Part shown: positions 1 through 11,132 of the stretch, piece by piece
Layout of the letters: the number at the start of each line of letters is the position of its first letter
Numbering within the stretch: position 1 is the first letter of the stretch
Source of the DNA: Conidiobolus incongruus B7586
Taxonomy: Eukaryota; Entomophthoromycota; Entomophthoromycetes; Entomophthorales; Conidiobolaceae
NCBI GenBank assembly: GCA_000697335.1
Contig: JNEM01013601.1
Coordinates: 1-34,919, forward strand
Direction of reading: 5' to 3'
Length of the DNA: 34,919 nucleotides
Notes under the pieces: model-generated
Seen by the model: the letters and a program-made list of their open reading frames with translations, nothing else
What the model was told of the DNA's origin: nothing
Database searches by the model: none
Made by a program: the position numbers and the translations under genes

Positions 1-1245
1 TTAGTATTATTATATTTAAATCCCTCTCTAAAAAAATCTATTTGTATATTAATTAACTTTATAAAAAAGATAAATTAATTTATGATATTATTAGAATTAC
101 TAATGTTAATTAATTTACTATAGTTAAAGTTATTAAGAATAACAATAAAAACACATTTAAATTTAAATTTAAAAATATTAAGATTATAAATAAATATAAT
201 AAAAAGTATATTTATAGGTTAATTAATATAAGTAAGTATAATACTACTATAGAAATATAATAAAGATTATAAAATTATATAATAATATTAAATAACATTA
301 ATATTATTATATATGTTTTATATTAATATAGATATTACTTATATTTTAAGAAAAAATATTGTTAATTAAAGAAATCTTATTATAAAATTAAATAAGTATT
401 AAAATATTATTATTAATATTAATTTAAAATTAATTCAAATTATTTAATTTAATGAAATAAAAACATATTTTACAAAATTTAATAAAAAATCTAAATAATT
501 TAAAAAATTAAAATTACTTTATAACTATTATGTTGATATTACTTAAAAGTATAATAATAGGTTAATTATTATTTAAAGATATATATTGTTTTTAAATATA
601 AGGTATTTTTATAAAGTTAATAAAGAATTTAATATTAAGATTTATTAAACTATTTTAAATAATAAATTAAAAAACCATTGAATAATATAAGTTAAATAAA
701 TTTAATATTATTTTTTAATAAGATAATACCTTTTATTATATTATAGCTTTTATTACCAAATATCTTAAAAATAATAAAATAATAGTTATAAAATAATTTT
801 TTTAATTTTTAACTTTAATTTAATTAAATATTTTTAAAATTAATTAAAAAAAGTTAATAAAATTTACCCTTTAACAAAATTTTTAAATTAGCTTTAAGAA
901 TATATTTAAAAAATAAAAAACAAAATTAACTTCTTTAATATAAGAAGTTAATTTATTTTATATCTCATGAACTTAAAAAAATTAAAAAAGTTAAAGGTAG
1001 ATATATTAAGTTTTAATTTTTTTTCACTAAATACCTACAAATTTATAACTTATCTTAAGTAAAATTTAAAAGTTGATATCTTAACCAATTAATAATTAAA
1101 TATCATCATTTAATGATTTATATTATTAATAAATATATATAATTTTAATTATTTAATTTAGGTTCATTTCATTAAATATTAATTAAGTTATTAGTAAAGA
1201 TATAAGTGTTTTTGATTTTATAACTCACTTTTATAAGTTAATATA
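1..1245 (+). mobile_element. Tc1-type DNA transposon, decayed, cut by window start
   Basis: This is a plain Tc1/mariner-superfamily DNA transposon read on the + strand. It aligns base by base, with many transitions, to the reverse strand of the fuller copy at 31,695-33,271. The window opens just inside the transposase start (a shared stretch encoding a FKSLSKK-like N-terminus), so the left inverted repeat lies outside. The transposase region runs to about 1014 and ends in a K-V-K-G-R-Y-like tail followed by TAA. The right terminal repeat is about 1022-1245 and contains two direct-repeat cores reading roughly A-x-TTATAA. Stops fall at expected Gln and Trp codons, for example the two Gln before the Asp-Asn of the second catalytic block. 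This copy is more decayed than the one at the other end and lies in the opposite orientation. No function remains. Confidence 0.8.
1022..1245 (+). repeat. Tc1 right terminal inverted repeat
   Basis: This repeat of about 224 bp matches, in inverted orientation, the left repeat of the fuller Tc1 copy (31,695-31,921). The shared blocks are an inner CCTACAAATTTATAACT, a middle ATCATCATTTAATGAT and an outer TTTTATAACTCACTTTTATA. The outer tip has decayed from AGGTTAGTGTA to AAGTTAATATA. Confidence 0.7.
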
Positions 1246-1445
1246 TATTAAATAATTTCTCTTCTAACTTTAGAATAATTTACTTAGTGATAATAATTAA
1301 TTTTAAATAAAATTTCATTTTTATAAGCTGTTTATAAACTGTAAATAATTTTAAAAGATTTGTGGTTAAGTTTTAATAATATTAAAAATAAAAGACTTTT
1401 GATGATTATTATTTGATTTAAGTATAACTAAATAAAGTAATAAAT
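1246..1445 (-). mobile_element. mariner transposon fragment (upstream end)
   Basis: This stretch matches 34,700-34,885 in the same orientation, for example the blocks CTTTTGATGATTATTATTT and TAAATAATTTTAAA. The piece corresponds to the region upstream of the mariner transposase, which in that copy is read on the - strand. It begins exactly where the Tc1 inverted repeat ends, so the Tc1 copy probably inserted into an older mariner copy whose other half lies left of the window. Confidence 0.6.
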
Positions 1446-1604
1446 TTTAAATAATATATTTTAAAGAAAACATTATATATCAACATATATATATATATTG
1501 CTATATACTATATATTCTCTTATTTATTTTTTATATAGCTTTTTCAACTTAATATTATGTTTGAAAAACAAAAATTGAAAAATTTTCCATTTCTTTAATA
1601 CTGA

Positions 1605-2765
1605 AGTGATATTTTAGGAAATTCAAAATTTAGAAAAAACTCAGAGCTTTAGTTAATGATAGAAAATAATTAACTTGCCAAATTTCAACTACCAGAAATC
1701 CCTAAGGATATTAGGAGGGCTGTATTGGAGGTATTCATTGCCAGACATGGTAAAGAGAAGTACCATCAATTTAATACTCCTGATGATTTTGTTAAGGGGC
1801 ATGGATTAACAAAATATGGTCCATTGCGTGAATTGCATGTTTCTGTGAACACTATTCCAGCTGGTGTAGGGTGATCCATTCTTCTAGTTTATAGAGGAGG
1901 TATATGTTCCTCCCTGTGAAGTCCCATTAGTGGCATAGGATCATTCAACAAAGATTCTCTCAAATTTGCATTATCTCATTTGCTGGCGATTTGATTATGA
2001 ACAAACAGCGAGATCGAGCTATTAGTATGTCCAAGTGACTCATATTTGTATGACTGGTAGATTACATTTATGTACAACGATAATAAAATAGGTGAAAATC
2101 CAGAAATGATGAGTTCCAGCTGTCCGAGATTTTCGAAACTTCCTAAAGTGAAAGCTATTTTAAGTGACGCTGAATAAAGATCCAAGCCCAATTCAAGTAT
2201 TTTATATAACCAAAATTGGTACATATATAGACATCAGCCAAAGGGCCGTATCCTCGTAGAAACTACCCGTAATATGGTACTCAATCATGATCTCAAATTC
2301 CACGAAGACATAAACAAGTTCTATAATTTCTCAGTCAATATAGGCAGAGAAACCAGACTCCTATCACTTTAGGACAATGTCTGATCATTTGAAAATCTAA
2401 TGCGAGTCAAGAACTTTTAGGAAAGCTCATCAAATTAAACAGCGATTTAATGGTCAAACTTTATAACAGATATATTCCGACAATGAGCTCTTCATTAATG
2501 GTAAGATGACGGCTGAAGTTGAAACCAGAGGTTATGTAAGTAATCAACTTACGGGGGAACTAAGAGTATTGCAACTTCATATCAGAGAATTTGAAAGGAG
2601 AGCCAATCAACTCAAGCATATTGACCAAAGTAGTGAAGGGAATGTCAATTACAATAGCCGATCACAAACCAAAGGACATCGCTATAGAAGAAGTGTAGAA
2701 GCTAAGCATGGTTGGATTATTAAGAATAATGAAGATGCTCAGTCTCAGTATTTTTGCTATTTAAC
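1605..2765 (+). pseudogene. PNGase A family pseudogene, 3' two-thirds only
   Basis: This is a decayed paralogue of the glycoamidase gene at 4012-5796, lying convergent to it. Translated pieces follow that protein from about residue 215 to its C-terminus. Examples are KFQLPEIPKDIRRA, SPISGIGSF, VNIGRETRLLSL and GNVNYNS...HGWIIKN. The first third (signal peptide and the conserved SYGKP and RTSTAEPT blocks) is absent. In-frame stops occur at positions that are Trp in the paralogue, for example TGA in GVG-stop near 1872-1874 and in the L-stop-SPISG stretch near 1917, and at least one frame shift is needed around 1985-2100. The last part (2506-2844) is an open frame but is only a remnant. Identity is moderate, so the duplication is old. 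It could be a broken member of a once larger family. Confidence 0.85.
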
Positions 2766-4011
2766 TATTACAAGAGTATATATAATTTTTTTATTAACTC
2801 TATTGAACAGAGCTATAATCATTAAAATGAATGTATTTATATAGTCAATTTTCATTAAATTATACTACATTATTTCATTATTAATCAAGGTTAAAATTAT
2901 TGATCAAATATTAATGAAACCAATTTAATATATAATATACATTATAAAATCAATTGAATATTGATTTGGAATAAGTATATTATATATATATATTAAAGCA
3001 ATGATGGCATTTAATAATTCATTAATGCGATGTGTATAATCTATAAAATTTCAAATGAGCATTCCAACGAATCGTTGAATGATGATTATATTGTTTAGAA
3101 TGTGAAATGAATGCCATTTAGTGAATTAAAATTCTTTATATGGTAAAATATTGTACCAAATACCAAATTATTATATAGTATATAGCATTAATAGTTTAAT
3201 TTTCATCTCTAAATTTATGTGTATTACAAATTAATGATTAATCATTTTTTTTGAAAATATTACTATTCTCAAAGCTATGTTTTAATCGTTGAAAAATGAT
3301 TAACTCAGTATTTTATTGGATGTTAAAATTAAATACTGAGTATATAGAAATTTTATCATAGAGAAATTATAATATATAGTATGATTGATTGATCTCAAAA
3401 TACCATATGAGTATGCGTGTCTTTATAAGCATGTTATATTAGAAAGGTTATAATCCAAGATATCGAAAAATACTGTTATATATCATTATCGTATCATGAC
3501 TTACATATCCCTGTAATGGAACTGATACTCAAGAAACAATTCAAGATCTATATTACTTTTGAATGATATTACAATTTTATTAATATATAATATAATGAAA
3601 TATTTCATAGCTTATTTGTAACAATATATTTTGATTATCTCTTGATATTTAATTCAAAATTATGATACCAAACAATTCAAAAAATTTGATTTATTATGAC
3701 AATATATCTTCTATTATATTATGGTTTAAATATTTTCGACATAAACAACCTCTGTATTATTATACTTTTCAACTGAAAAATAAAATAGTATAAATATTGA
3801 AAGTCACTTTACATCAACGATATTATATTAATTATAGAAGTAATATATGCTAGTTCTCGTACATATTAATTAAGTTATATGAATATTGGGATTTTTTCAC
3901 ACAAATTTAAATATTAGTTAGAATGATATATTGGTTATAAATTGCAAATAGTTTATTCAATTGCTATAATCTATGAATAATTTGATAAGGAAATCATTGA
4001 AAATTTGATAG
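2766..4011. other. gene-free AT-rich spacer
   Basis: This spacer lies between the 3' ends of the PNGase A pseudogene and the PNGase A gene. I see no coding pattern. The block 3000-3130 is slightly less AT-rich and has the motif ATGGCATT near one end and its complement AATGCCAT near the other, a weak interrupted inverted repeat of unknown meaning. Confidence 0.5.
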
Positions 4012-5796
4012 CTAATAACAATCGGAGTTTTCACTATTTTTAGTAATCCAGCCATGCTCAGTTTCAACATTACGATGGTAACATTGCTTTTTGAGCTCCA
4101 ATTTGTTAAAATAATTAACATTGCCATTACTACTACCATCCGCTGTAGATGGTTGACCAGGTCTCCTTCCAAATTGACCCAAGTTTCGTTGTTTTAAGTT
4201 CATTTCAGTCATTGGATTATTGCCTATAGTATATCTTTTCAATATTTCTTGAGTCATATCAGCATTAACTAAAAATCCCCCTTCTGGATATTCTATAGTC
4301 TTGAAAACTCCATAAAATCGCCATTTGTTCTCCTTTACCTCATGGAAGAGTTCTTTACTGGTTCTAGGTCTTTCATCTGATTTCTTATCGGATAAGGATG
4401 TGAATTTAGTTTCGGTAATAATATTCACTGTGAAATCAAACACTTCTTTATCTGGATATTCTTTGAGATTGTGATCAAATACCATCTTACGTGAAGTTTC
4501 GACTTGAATCCGACTCTGTGGCTGGTTGATAAAACCCTTTTGGCTGTATACACGACTGGCATCAGTTTGGAAAGTGTATGTATTGTTATTTAAAGTAGTT
4601 TGCACCTTAGGATTGATTGGTAACTGAAGGTTGTTGGAACTGATTGTTCCAGAATTTCCGTTGGACTCATCATCGTTATACCACAAGTGCAAGTTTCCTG
4701 TCAGCAACCAATGCGAGTCACTTGGAAAAACTTTTAGTTCTATAAAGTTTGATTGTCTGGAAATCAAGTCTCCAACAAATGCTGATAGCTCGAATTCAAT
4801 TGGCTCTGTGCTAAATGATCCTATACCACTAATTGGTCGCCACAAGGTTGGTGCAACTCCACCTGTAAACAATACAGGGAAGGGCCATCCTACCCCAACC
4901 GGGACGTCGTTGATAGAGACTTGAACCTCACGGAAAGGACCATGTCTGCTTAAACTGTGTTGCTGAGCATAATCATCGGATGTATTGAATTCGTAAAATT
5001 CCTCTTTACTCTGTCCATTTACAAAAACCTCAAGCATGGCTCTTTGAACATTCTTAGGAATTTCTGGGAGTTGAAATTTAACCGATTGATTCTTCTCCAA
5101 TAAAAGCCACGGCTCGGATTGTTTACCATATTTGGCTACACCCAGAATGTTATCAGCTGGTCTTTCGTAGACAGATTCCTTAGGTGAATGAGGCTTTTGA
5201 AGATAAATTTCCAATTTCAAATTGATTAAAAAGCTACCTGTATAAATTTCATTCATAATGTTTCCTAAACTTACGGTGAGAGTCCTGTTAGACTGTAACA
5301 GACTGCTATATCTAGTGGCATCAACCGAAAATTCCCAAGTAATACCTTGCTGGGTTGGTTCTGCGGTACTGGTTCTTAAAATTTCGATACTATCTAGCCA
5401 AACGGCAGCTAACCTATCGAATTGGACACCTTTACTGTATCCCTTCCAAGTTAGAATAGCTTTTTGAATTTTCTTTCCTTTGCACTTGAGATCAGGTGTA
5501 TAAGGACCAATATAAGGCTTTCCATAACTATTTGTGAACTCATAATTCATTAACTCAATAACACAGTCGGCATCACGGGCTTCGGGACGTTGGATGGGGG
5601 TAATAGATAATTCAAATGGTGACTCGTATCCTGGTTTGGTTCCATTACCTTGAACACTTGCGGCTCTAATTGCATTAGGATTCAATTCATCTCCTCCATA
5701 TGCAATTTTTTCAAAAATATGGGGACTGATTTTAGCTTGAATAGGAATAAGGCTACCTAACCAAAGCATTAGTTGTATCAAGTTCCATCGAATCAT
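4012..5796 (-). CDS. PNGase A family peptide N-glycan amidase, secreted
   Basis: This is a single-exon gene of 594 residues. The ATG at 5796 is chosen; the upstream in-frame codon TTG is not a likely eukaryotic start. Residues 1-21 form a signal peptide ending ...IPIQA. The next part carries the hallmarks of the PNGase A family: F-T-N-S-Y-G-K-P-Y (about 87-95), then F-D-R-L-A...I-L-R-T-S-T-A-E-P-T (about 126-148) and L-G-N-I-M-N-E-I-Y-T-G-S-F (about 177-189). The family removes N-linked glycans from peptides by cleaving the amide bond at Asn. From family knowledge I infer action in the secretory pathway or outside the cell. A Ser/Asn/Pro-rich stretch near 540-560 leads to a C-terminal tail with Y-H-R-N-V-E-T-E-H-G-W-I. 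The decayed copy at 1605-2765 preserves this tail. A TATA box sits about 50 bp upstream. Catalytic residues were not assigned. Confidence 0.9.
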   Translation of the reverse strand: MIRWNLIQLMLWLGSLIPIQAKISPHIFEKIAYGGDELNPNAIRAASVQGNGTKPGYESPFELSITPIQRPEARDADCVIELMNYEFTNSYGKPYIGPYTPDLKCKGKKIQKAILTWKGYSKGVQFDRLAAVWLDSIEILRTSTAEPTQQGITWEFSVDATRYSSLLQSNRTLTVSLGNIMNEIYTGSFLINLKLEIYLQKPHSPKESVYERPADNILGVAKYGKQSEPWLLLEKNQSVKFQLPEIPKNVQRAMLEVFVNGQSKEEFYEFNTSDDYAQQHSLSRHGPFREVQVSINDVPVGVGWPFPVLFTGGVAPTLWRPISGIGSFSTEPIEFELSAFVGDLISRQSNFIELKVFPSDSHWLLTGNLHLWYNDDESNGNSGTISSNNLQLPINPKVQTTLNNNTYTFQTDASRVYSQKGFINQPQSRIQVETSRKMVFDHNLKEYPDKEVFDFTVNIITETKFTSLSDKKSDERPRTSKELFHEVKENKWRFYGVFKTIEYPEGGFLVNADMTQEILKRYTIGNNPMTEMNLKQRNLGQFGRRPGQPSTADGSSNGNVNYFNKLELKKQCYHRNVETEHGWITKNSENSDCY

Positions 5797-5845
5797 ACCC
5801 AAAGAATTAAATATTTGATTCTGGGATCAAAAAAATTAAATAGTA

Positions 5846-5853
5846 TATTTATA
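5846..5853 (-). promoter_or_regulatory. TATA box of the PNGase A gene
   Basis: On the - strand the sequence reads TATAAATA about 50 bp before the ATG at 5796, within a slightly less AT-rich patch (CGGACTATAAATATAC). Position and sequence fit a core promoter, but the background is AT-rich. Confidence 0.45.
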
Positions 5854-7610
5854 GTCCGATAGTATACCAATCAATCATGGATTTAATTACCTTTTTATAT
5901 CTATTATTATCACTAATCGTTGTTGATAAGACTATGCGAAATCAACATCAATTTCAAATCAATTAATAATAATTAATTCATTAATTTTGTTATTAATAAG
6001 AACTATGTAATGAACATCAACTTATATACAGGTATTTAACATTCCTGAAATGTTTTTTATTTTAATAGATGAAATTTTTAACTAAATTAATTCAATCTAG
6101 GTATAACTATTTAAGATATGGAGATTATTAAACTAAGATTTCATTACTAGATTTATTTTAGTGTTATTACTTCAAACATTGTTATACTCAAAAGAAAACT
6201 AATGATATAATAGGTCTAATTTTAAGTGTAAAATTGACTATGGAAAGATGATATATAAATAAATAATGATTTCATAATATTAAACTAAAAAAATACAATC
6301 AATATTAATAAATTTTCATATCAAACATTATAAATTAAATATTTTTGAGATAATGGAATAAAGCATCATAGAAAATATAACTATATCAATATATTTTATT
6401 TCCCCAATTTTATTTTAAAACAATATATTCTTGAAACATTAATTATTGTTATCATTTATTGATTGTTCAAACTTAATGATTTAAATATATAATATAATTT
6501 TAAATTAATTTTTGGATTTAAATTTTATAACTGTAAACTGAATAGTTCCTAAACATGATTGCTTTAAATTTTAACTCGTTTATTAATATTATACTCTCGA
6601 TAAAATTGATTATCCTTAATAATATCCAATTTATAAAGATGTTAAAATAATGTAACTTTAGCCATTGGGATTTATATTATTTTTTAATGATGGCGAAAAG
6701 TCATAATGTTATGATTTGAGTTAAACAAATTGAATAATATGACTTGGATGAGAATATGGTTTGAAGTAAATATTTTTCATATATATATTTATAATAACAA
6801 ACATATTAAAATTGTTGAATCAATATCTTGATATTCGTATATTTTATGCTAATTTGATTATTAGCCTAAAAAGTTTAATTGAAATTAATATTTCAATTTT
6901 TTAATTAATAATTTACTACTGAATTACAAGATATAAACTAAATATATTTTTCAATAATTCGAGGTAAAATGAATAATTTGAATTGATTTAAATAATGGTT
7001 GTCATTCTTGTAAATGTTTGAGTTAAACACAGTATTTTAATATATAATATAAAATGAAAAATATAACTTTCACTATTTAATTAAATCCTTGGTGTATATA
7101 ATACCTATTCCTGATTGAAATCACAAATAAAACACACTGTATATTATTATAATATTCGTTATTGAAATGTCGAGATATAATGATATAGAGATATAACAGC
7201 ATAACCAACCTTATCAATTATATTTAAAATAATAGAATAGCTGGAAACCTAAAATGACCTATTAATAACATAATATATTTAACAAATTTTAAGAAAATAA
7301 TAATGTCGATCATATAATTCAATTATGGTGAAATATTTTGTAGTATTAAGGATAAGATCACATAGTGTTATATATATATATTTGATATTCATAAAATAAA
7401 GGTGATTATTAGAAAGAATATGAATATCAATTCAAAGAGCAAGTAGCTAAATTTAATTAAATCTAATATTGAAACTCGGATATAAATCAAAAATAAGACA
7501 CCAGTGGTAATAATAAAAATCGGAATTTGGATTTTTTTAAAATACAAGACTATTTTAATATTGAAAAATATTATATAATAAAAGAATAAATATTTTAATC
7601 GGTTGAAAAA
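5854..7610. other. gene-free AT-rich spacer
   Basis: I see no open frame, no coding-like G+C rise and no tRNA or repeat family here. It is the upstream side of the PNGase A gene and the downstream side of the tRNA-Ala gene. Confidence 0.5.
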
Positions 7611-7683
7611 TGGAGAATCCGGGCATCGATCCCGGCGCCTCTCGCATGCAAAGCGAGCGCTCTACCAAATGAGCTAATTCCCC
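7611..7683 (-). tRNA. tRNA-Ala (anticodon UGC)
   Basis: The reverse strand gives a 73-nt cloverleaf. The acceptor stem is GGGGAAT paired with ATTCTCC, seven pairs with one G-U, followed by discriminator A. The D arm contains TAGCTCATTTGGTAGAGC, and the anticodon stem CTCGC/GCGAG encloses the loop TTTGCAT, giving anticodon TGC (+ strand GCA at 7648-7650). The T arm is CCGGG-ATCGATG-CCCGG. There is no intron and CCA is not encoded, as expected for a nuclear tRNA gene. The internal A box (TAGCTCATTTGG) and a B-box variant (GGGATCGATGCCC) are both present. Confidence 0.95.
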
Positions 7684-9583
7684 ATATATGGGATTTTAAT
7701 GATATATCATATATGTACATTTATATAAAGCATTTCTTACTATTTTTATTTATATTCTTTCATTCTATATTTAAACTCTCATTTAATTTGTTCTCTTTCT
7801 ATTTCTATTATTTCTCACACTATCCTCTTTTCATTTCAATAGGTTACTAATTTTTATTCGAAATTTCATTAAAATGCCTATATATTTCCATTTTTATATA
7901 AAGTTTTCTTTATTCAATATTTTTCTTTGAAACGTTTTCGAATATCTCCTGTCACTATTATCACATAGACTTTTTTAATATTGTTTATTCTTCTATATTT
8001 ATTTTATACTTTATATAAATTATTTTTTAATAATTACCTTCATTTGAAATTATTCAAAACCTTTGAAGTAAAATACACTTATTGATCATAATACCATGTA
8101 ATATCTTTTAATAAAATAAATTTTAAAATATTAGATTTATAGCACAATATTAAGTTCAATTCAATCATTAAAATTCAAATATTTAATTGTCATCAAAATT
8201 ATAAATATTCTAATTTATTTCATATTGAAACATTGACTGCCACAATCAAAATATCTTTTATTTAATATATTTACTATTTCCCAAAATTTTAAATTTAGAA
8301 AATAATTATAATGAGAATTTTTATTTGGACTAAAATCATATTTTAATCAAGTACTTAATTTGTATTTTTGATTCCATATTTACTACTTTATTCCAAGTTT
8401 GTAAAGTATATATATAAACATATATATAGATCACATAAAAGGTAACTACAGGAAAAACTTTCAAACATTAATAATATTGGTTCCCACGAGCATTAAATTT
8501 GAAGCTAAATTTATTAATAAACTACTTATTATTTCTATGTTTTGTACTAGAAATTCAAAAAATGGTACGAATTAAAATAATATATATATATATATATATA
8601 TATATGCGCCTTTTCATATTATTAGAAAGCATATTTAATATATAAAATCAATCAATGTTTTCTAACTTATATAAACTAATTTTTAGATCCACCAATTAAA
8701 CTTAATGGATGGTTATTAATATAAGGTGGTTTTGTCTGTATTGTATCAACTATTTAAAATCTTGAAATTTGTTGATCTGTTGATATTTTTTACTAATTAG
8801 AAAACATTATATATTAATAAGTATTGTAGTATTATTTAAATTATTTTTAATATATCATTATTAAAGCTTATTAACCAATTTCATTAATTATTAATACATC
8901 GAATACTATTGTGTATTATGAATTATATCGACTTAATGTCAAATTTGTTCATCAAATAGTCAAATAATTTTGAAATTCGGAATACTAAAGATAAAATTCC
9001 AACTTCGTCTTAATTTGTAATTTTAAAGAATATATTTTATAGAAATATAGTTTTAATCTAAATAATTTATATATTATTTTATCATATGACCTAATTTTCA
9101 TATTTCACTAAATATATAAATATTCAGATACCGCATTCTCCAAATGCAGCGATAGAGAATTATGAAAATGCTTGAATGTAATCAAAAATGTCGCCATTTT
9201 CATTTAAATTTCGATATCTTTTGAATGTAAACAGTATTTGATAATATCCTCTTTCTCATCTTAATCCAATGAAATTGATTAAACTTTATGACGTAAAGGA
9301 TATTGTTTAGGATGTCGTAATTCTTCTAAAATTTGACGTTTATTACATCTTAAATTTTTAAAAAAATATACATGATTGCTTAAAAATTGCATAAAATGAG
9401 AGGCTATGTATATATAGAATGACTATATATGACTGTTATTGATACTTGATACACTAAACTATTATTGACGGAAATCATTAATATGTCCCATAAATAGTAA
9501 TCCAGTAATTAATATTTAATCTCATAAAAATAACCAAAGTTAATAAAAATTCACATCAAAGGGTAATTCATTAATTCATAAAC
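7684..9583. other. gene-free spacer with a (TA)n tract
   Basis: This spacer lies between the tRNA and the peroxiredoxin. It contains a (TA)n microsatellite at 8581-8605. TATATATA near 9409-9416, about 170 bp before the peroxiredoxin ATG, could be a promoter element. Nothing coding is visible. Confidence 0.5.
8581..8605. repeat. (TA)n microsatellite
   Basis: About twelve uninterrupted TA units followed by GCGCC. It is a simple repeat. Confidence 0.9.
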
Positions 9584-10249
9584 ATGCCTCAAGAACGTCT
9601 TCGTTTAGGTTCCGTCGCCCCCAACTTTGACGCTGAAACTACCATCGGTCACATTAACTTCCACGAATGGTTAGGAAACTCCTGGGGTGTTCTCTTCTCC
9701 CACCCTGCCGATTTTACTCCTGTTTGTACCACTGAATTAGGCCAAGTTGAAAAGTACAGCAAGCAATTCCAAGAGCGTGGTGTCAAGGTTCTCGCTGTCA
9801 GTGTCGACGGTATTGAAGACCACCACAAGTGGATCAATGACATCAACGAAGTCAACGGTGTTCAAGTTGGCTTCCCTATTATTGCTGACAAGGACCGCAA
9901 AGTTTCCACCTTATATGATATGTTAGACCACGAAGATCACGATCCCACCAACATCGTCCAAGGCCAGCCTCTTACCGTCAGATCTGTCTTCATCATCGAC
10001 CCCGCCAAGAAAATTCGTTTGACTTTCACCTATCCCGCCAGCTGTGGTAGAAACTTCGACGAAATCATCAGAGTTATCGACTCTCTCCAATTGAGTGACA
10101 AACACCCCGTCACTACTCCCGCTAACTGGAAGGTCGGCGACCGTGTCATCGTTCACCCCAAGGTCAGCGATGCTGAAGCCAAGCAACAATTCCCTGAACA
10201 CGAAGTCTTGAAACCTTATCTCAGACTCACTCCTCAACCCAAAAACTAA
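9584..10249 (+). CDS. 1-Cys peroxiredoxin (Prx6 type)
   Basis: This single-exon gene encodes 221 residues, the normal length for the Prx6 class. It reduces hydrogen peroxide and organic peroxides through a peroxidatic cysteine. The active site is H-P-A-D-F-T-P-V-C-T-T-E-L-G, with Pro41, Thr45 and Cys48 in the P-x-x-x-T-x-x-C pattern and Arg133 in T-V-R-S-V-F-I-I-D. The C-terminal Prx domain follows, with W-K-V-G-D-R-V-I-V-H-P. There is no C-terminal resolving Cys of the 2-Cys type. A second Cys, Cys154, lies in Y-P-A-S-C-G-R-N-F, where I would expect Thr, Ser or Val. No mitochondrial presequence is seen, so a cytosolic location is inferred. Codon use is strongly C-ending (GTC, ACC, CTC), unlike the AT-rich surroundings, which suggests high expression. 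The start context is AAACATGCC. Confidence 0.95.
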   Translation: MPQERLRLGSVAPNFDAETTIGHINFHEWLGNSWGVLFSHPADFTPVCTTELGQVEKYSKQFQERGVKVLAVSVDGIEDHHKWINDINEVNGVQVGFPIIADKDRKVSTLYDMLDHEDHDPTNIVQGQPLTVRSVFIIDPAKKIRLTFTYPASCGRNFDEIIRVIDSLQLSDKHPVTTPANWKVGDRVIVHPKVSDAEAKQQFPEHEVLKPYLRLTPQPKN

Positions 10250-11132
10250 ATTCATACCCACTGTGGTTCAATTAGCATTATATTTGTTAATAAATCTAAC
10301 TTATTTTATTAGGATACACATACATTCAATTATATTACTATTCGAGTATAGCTTGATGTATTATAACCTACATTGTATAGGTACAGGTAGAACTGTTAAA
10401 TTTGACTGTTATATGGTTATGATACATTTTCCAAAGTCTAAGTAAGCAATTACCAATATAATAACTTAATAATAAATTCAGTTCATCACTTATAATATAA
10501 TTCAAAATCATTTTAACAGCACTACTCATGAAGTTCATTAGATTTACAAGTGGCTTCATACACAGTCGAGACCTAATTCAATGACGTGATCATTTTCAAA
10601 TATTAATCCACTAGAACCGGCCCAATTATTAGAATTTACACACAACTTTATTTAGTCAACTGAGTTTTAAATGGATAAATATTAATGATTAACCAATTAT
10701 AAATCAAACTTATTCAATATAACTTATTATCTAATTTGTACTCTACCAAGTACAAATTTTTATAAAAATACACACATATAAAATGAATTGATTTATTTTC
10801 AATATTATATATAGTCGAATATGGTAATAGTTTCAAAAAAGAAATTTAAATACTTCGATTGATATTAATATTGATTATACTGAAATTGTATTAATAATGA
10901 TAATTTATTACAATTATGAATGAATATTGTAGCATTTGATATTTATTAAAAAGTCAAAATAAATAAAATATTACTTATAGATTTATTTTGAAATTGTATT
11001 AAAATTATTAATTAAAATAGTAAAAATATAAATACAAGATAATGAATACAAACTCTTAAAGCATTCAAAGGATTGACATTTATTACTAATAACCATAATT
11101 TAATAGGCCTCTATTATATAATATGTCAATTG
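10250..11132. other. gene-free spacer downstream of the peroxiredoxin
   Basis: It contains the 3' side of the peroxiredoxin gene. The part 10,500-10,650 is a little richer in G+C, but its frames are interrupted and I recognise nothing in it. Confidence 0.4.

Noticed and set aside
918-954. Hairpin (AAATTAACTTCT ... AAGAAGTTAATTT) as a terminator or small RNA
   Set aside because: The same place in the other Tc1 copy is ordinary transposase coding sequence; the pairing came from AT decay.
1976-2224. 82-codon open frame on the - strand
   Set aside because: It is antisense to the PNGase A pseudogene, whose + strand pieces match the paralogue.
3000-3130. Interrupted inverted repeat with ATGGCATT arms as a MITE
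   Set aside because: The arms match over only about eight bases, there is no TA target duplication and I see no second copy.
4631-4924. 97-codon open frame on the + strand
   Set aside because: It lies wholly inside the PNGase A gene on the other strand and is a shadow of it.
9923-10261. 112-codon open frame on the - strand within the peroxiredoxin gene
   Set aside because: It is an antisense shadow created by the C-biased third positions of the real gene.
10263-10559. Open frames of 60 and 63 codons after the peroxiredoxin
   Set aside because: They are short, AT-driven and on opposite strands over the same bases, with no family resemblance.
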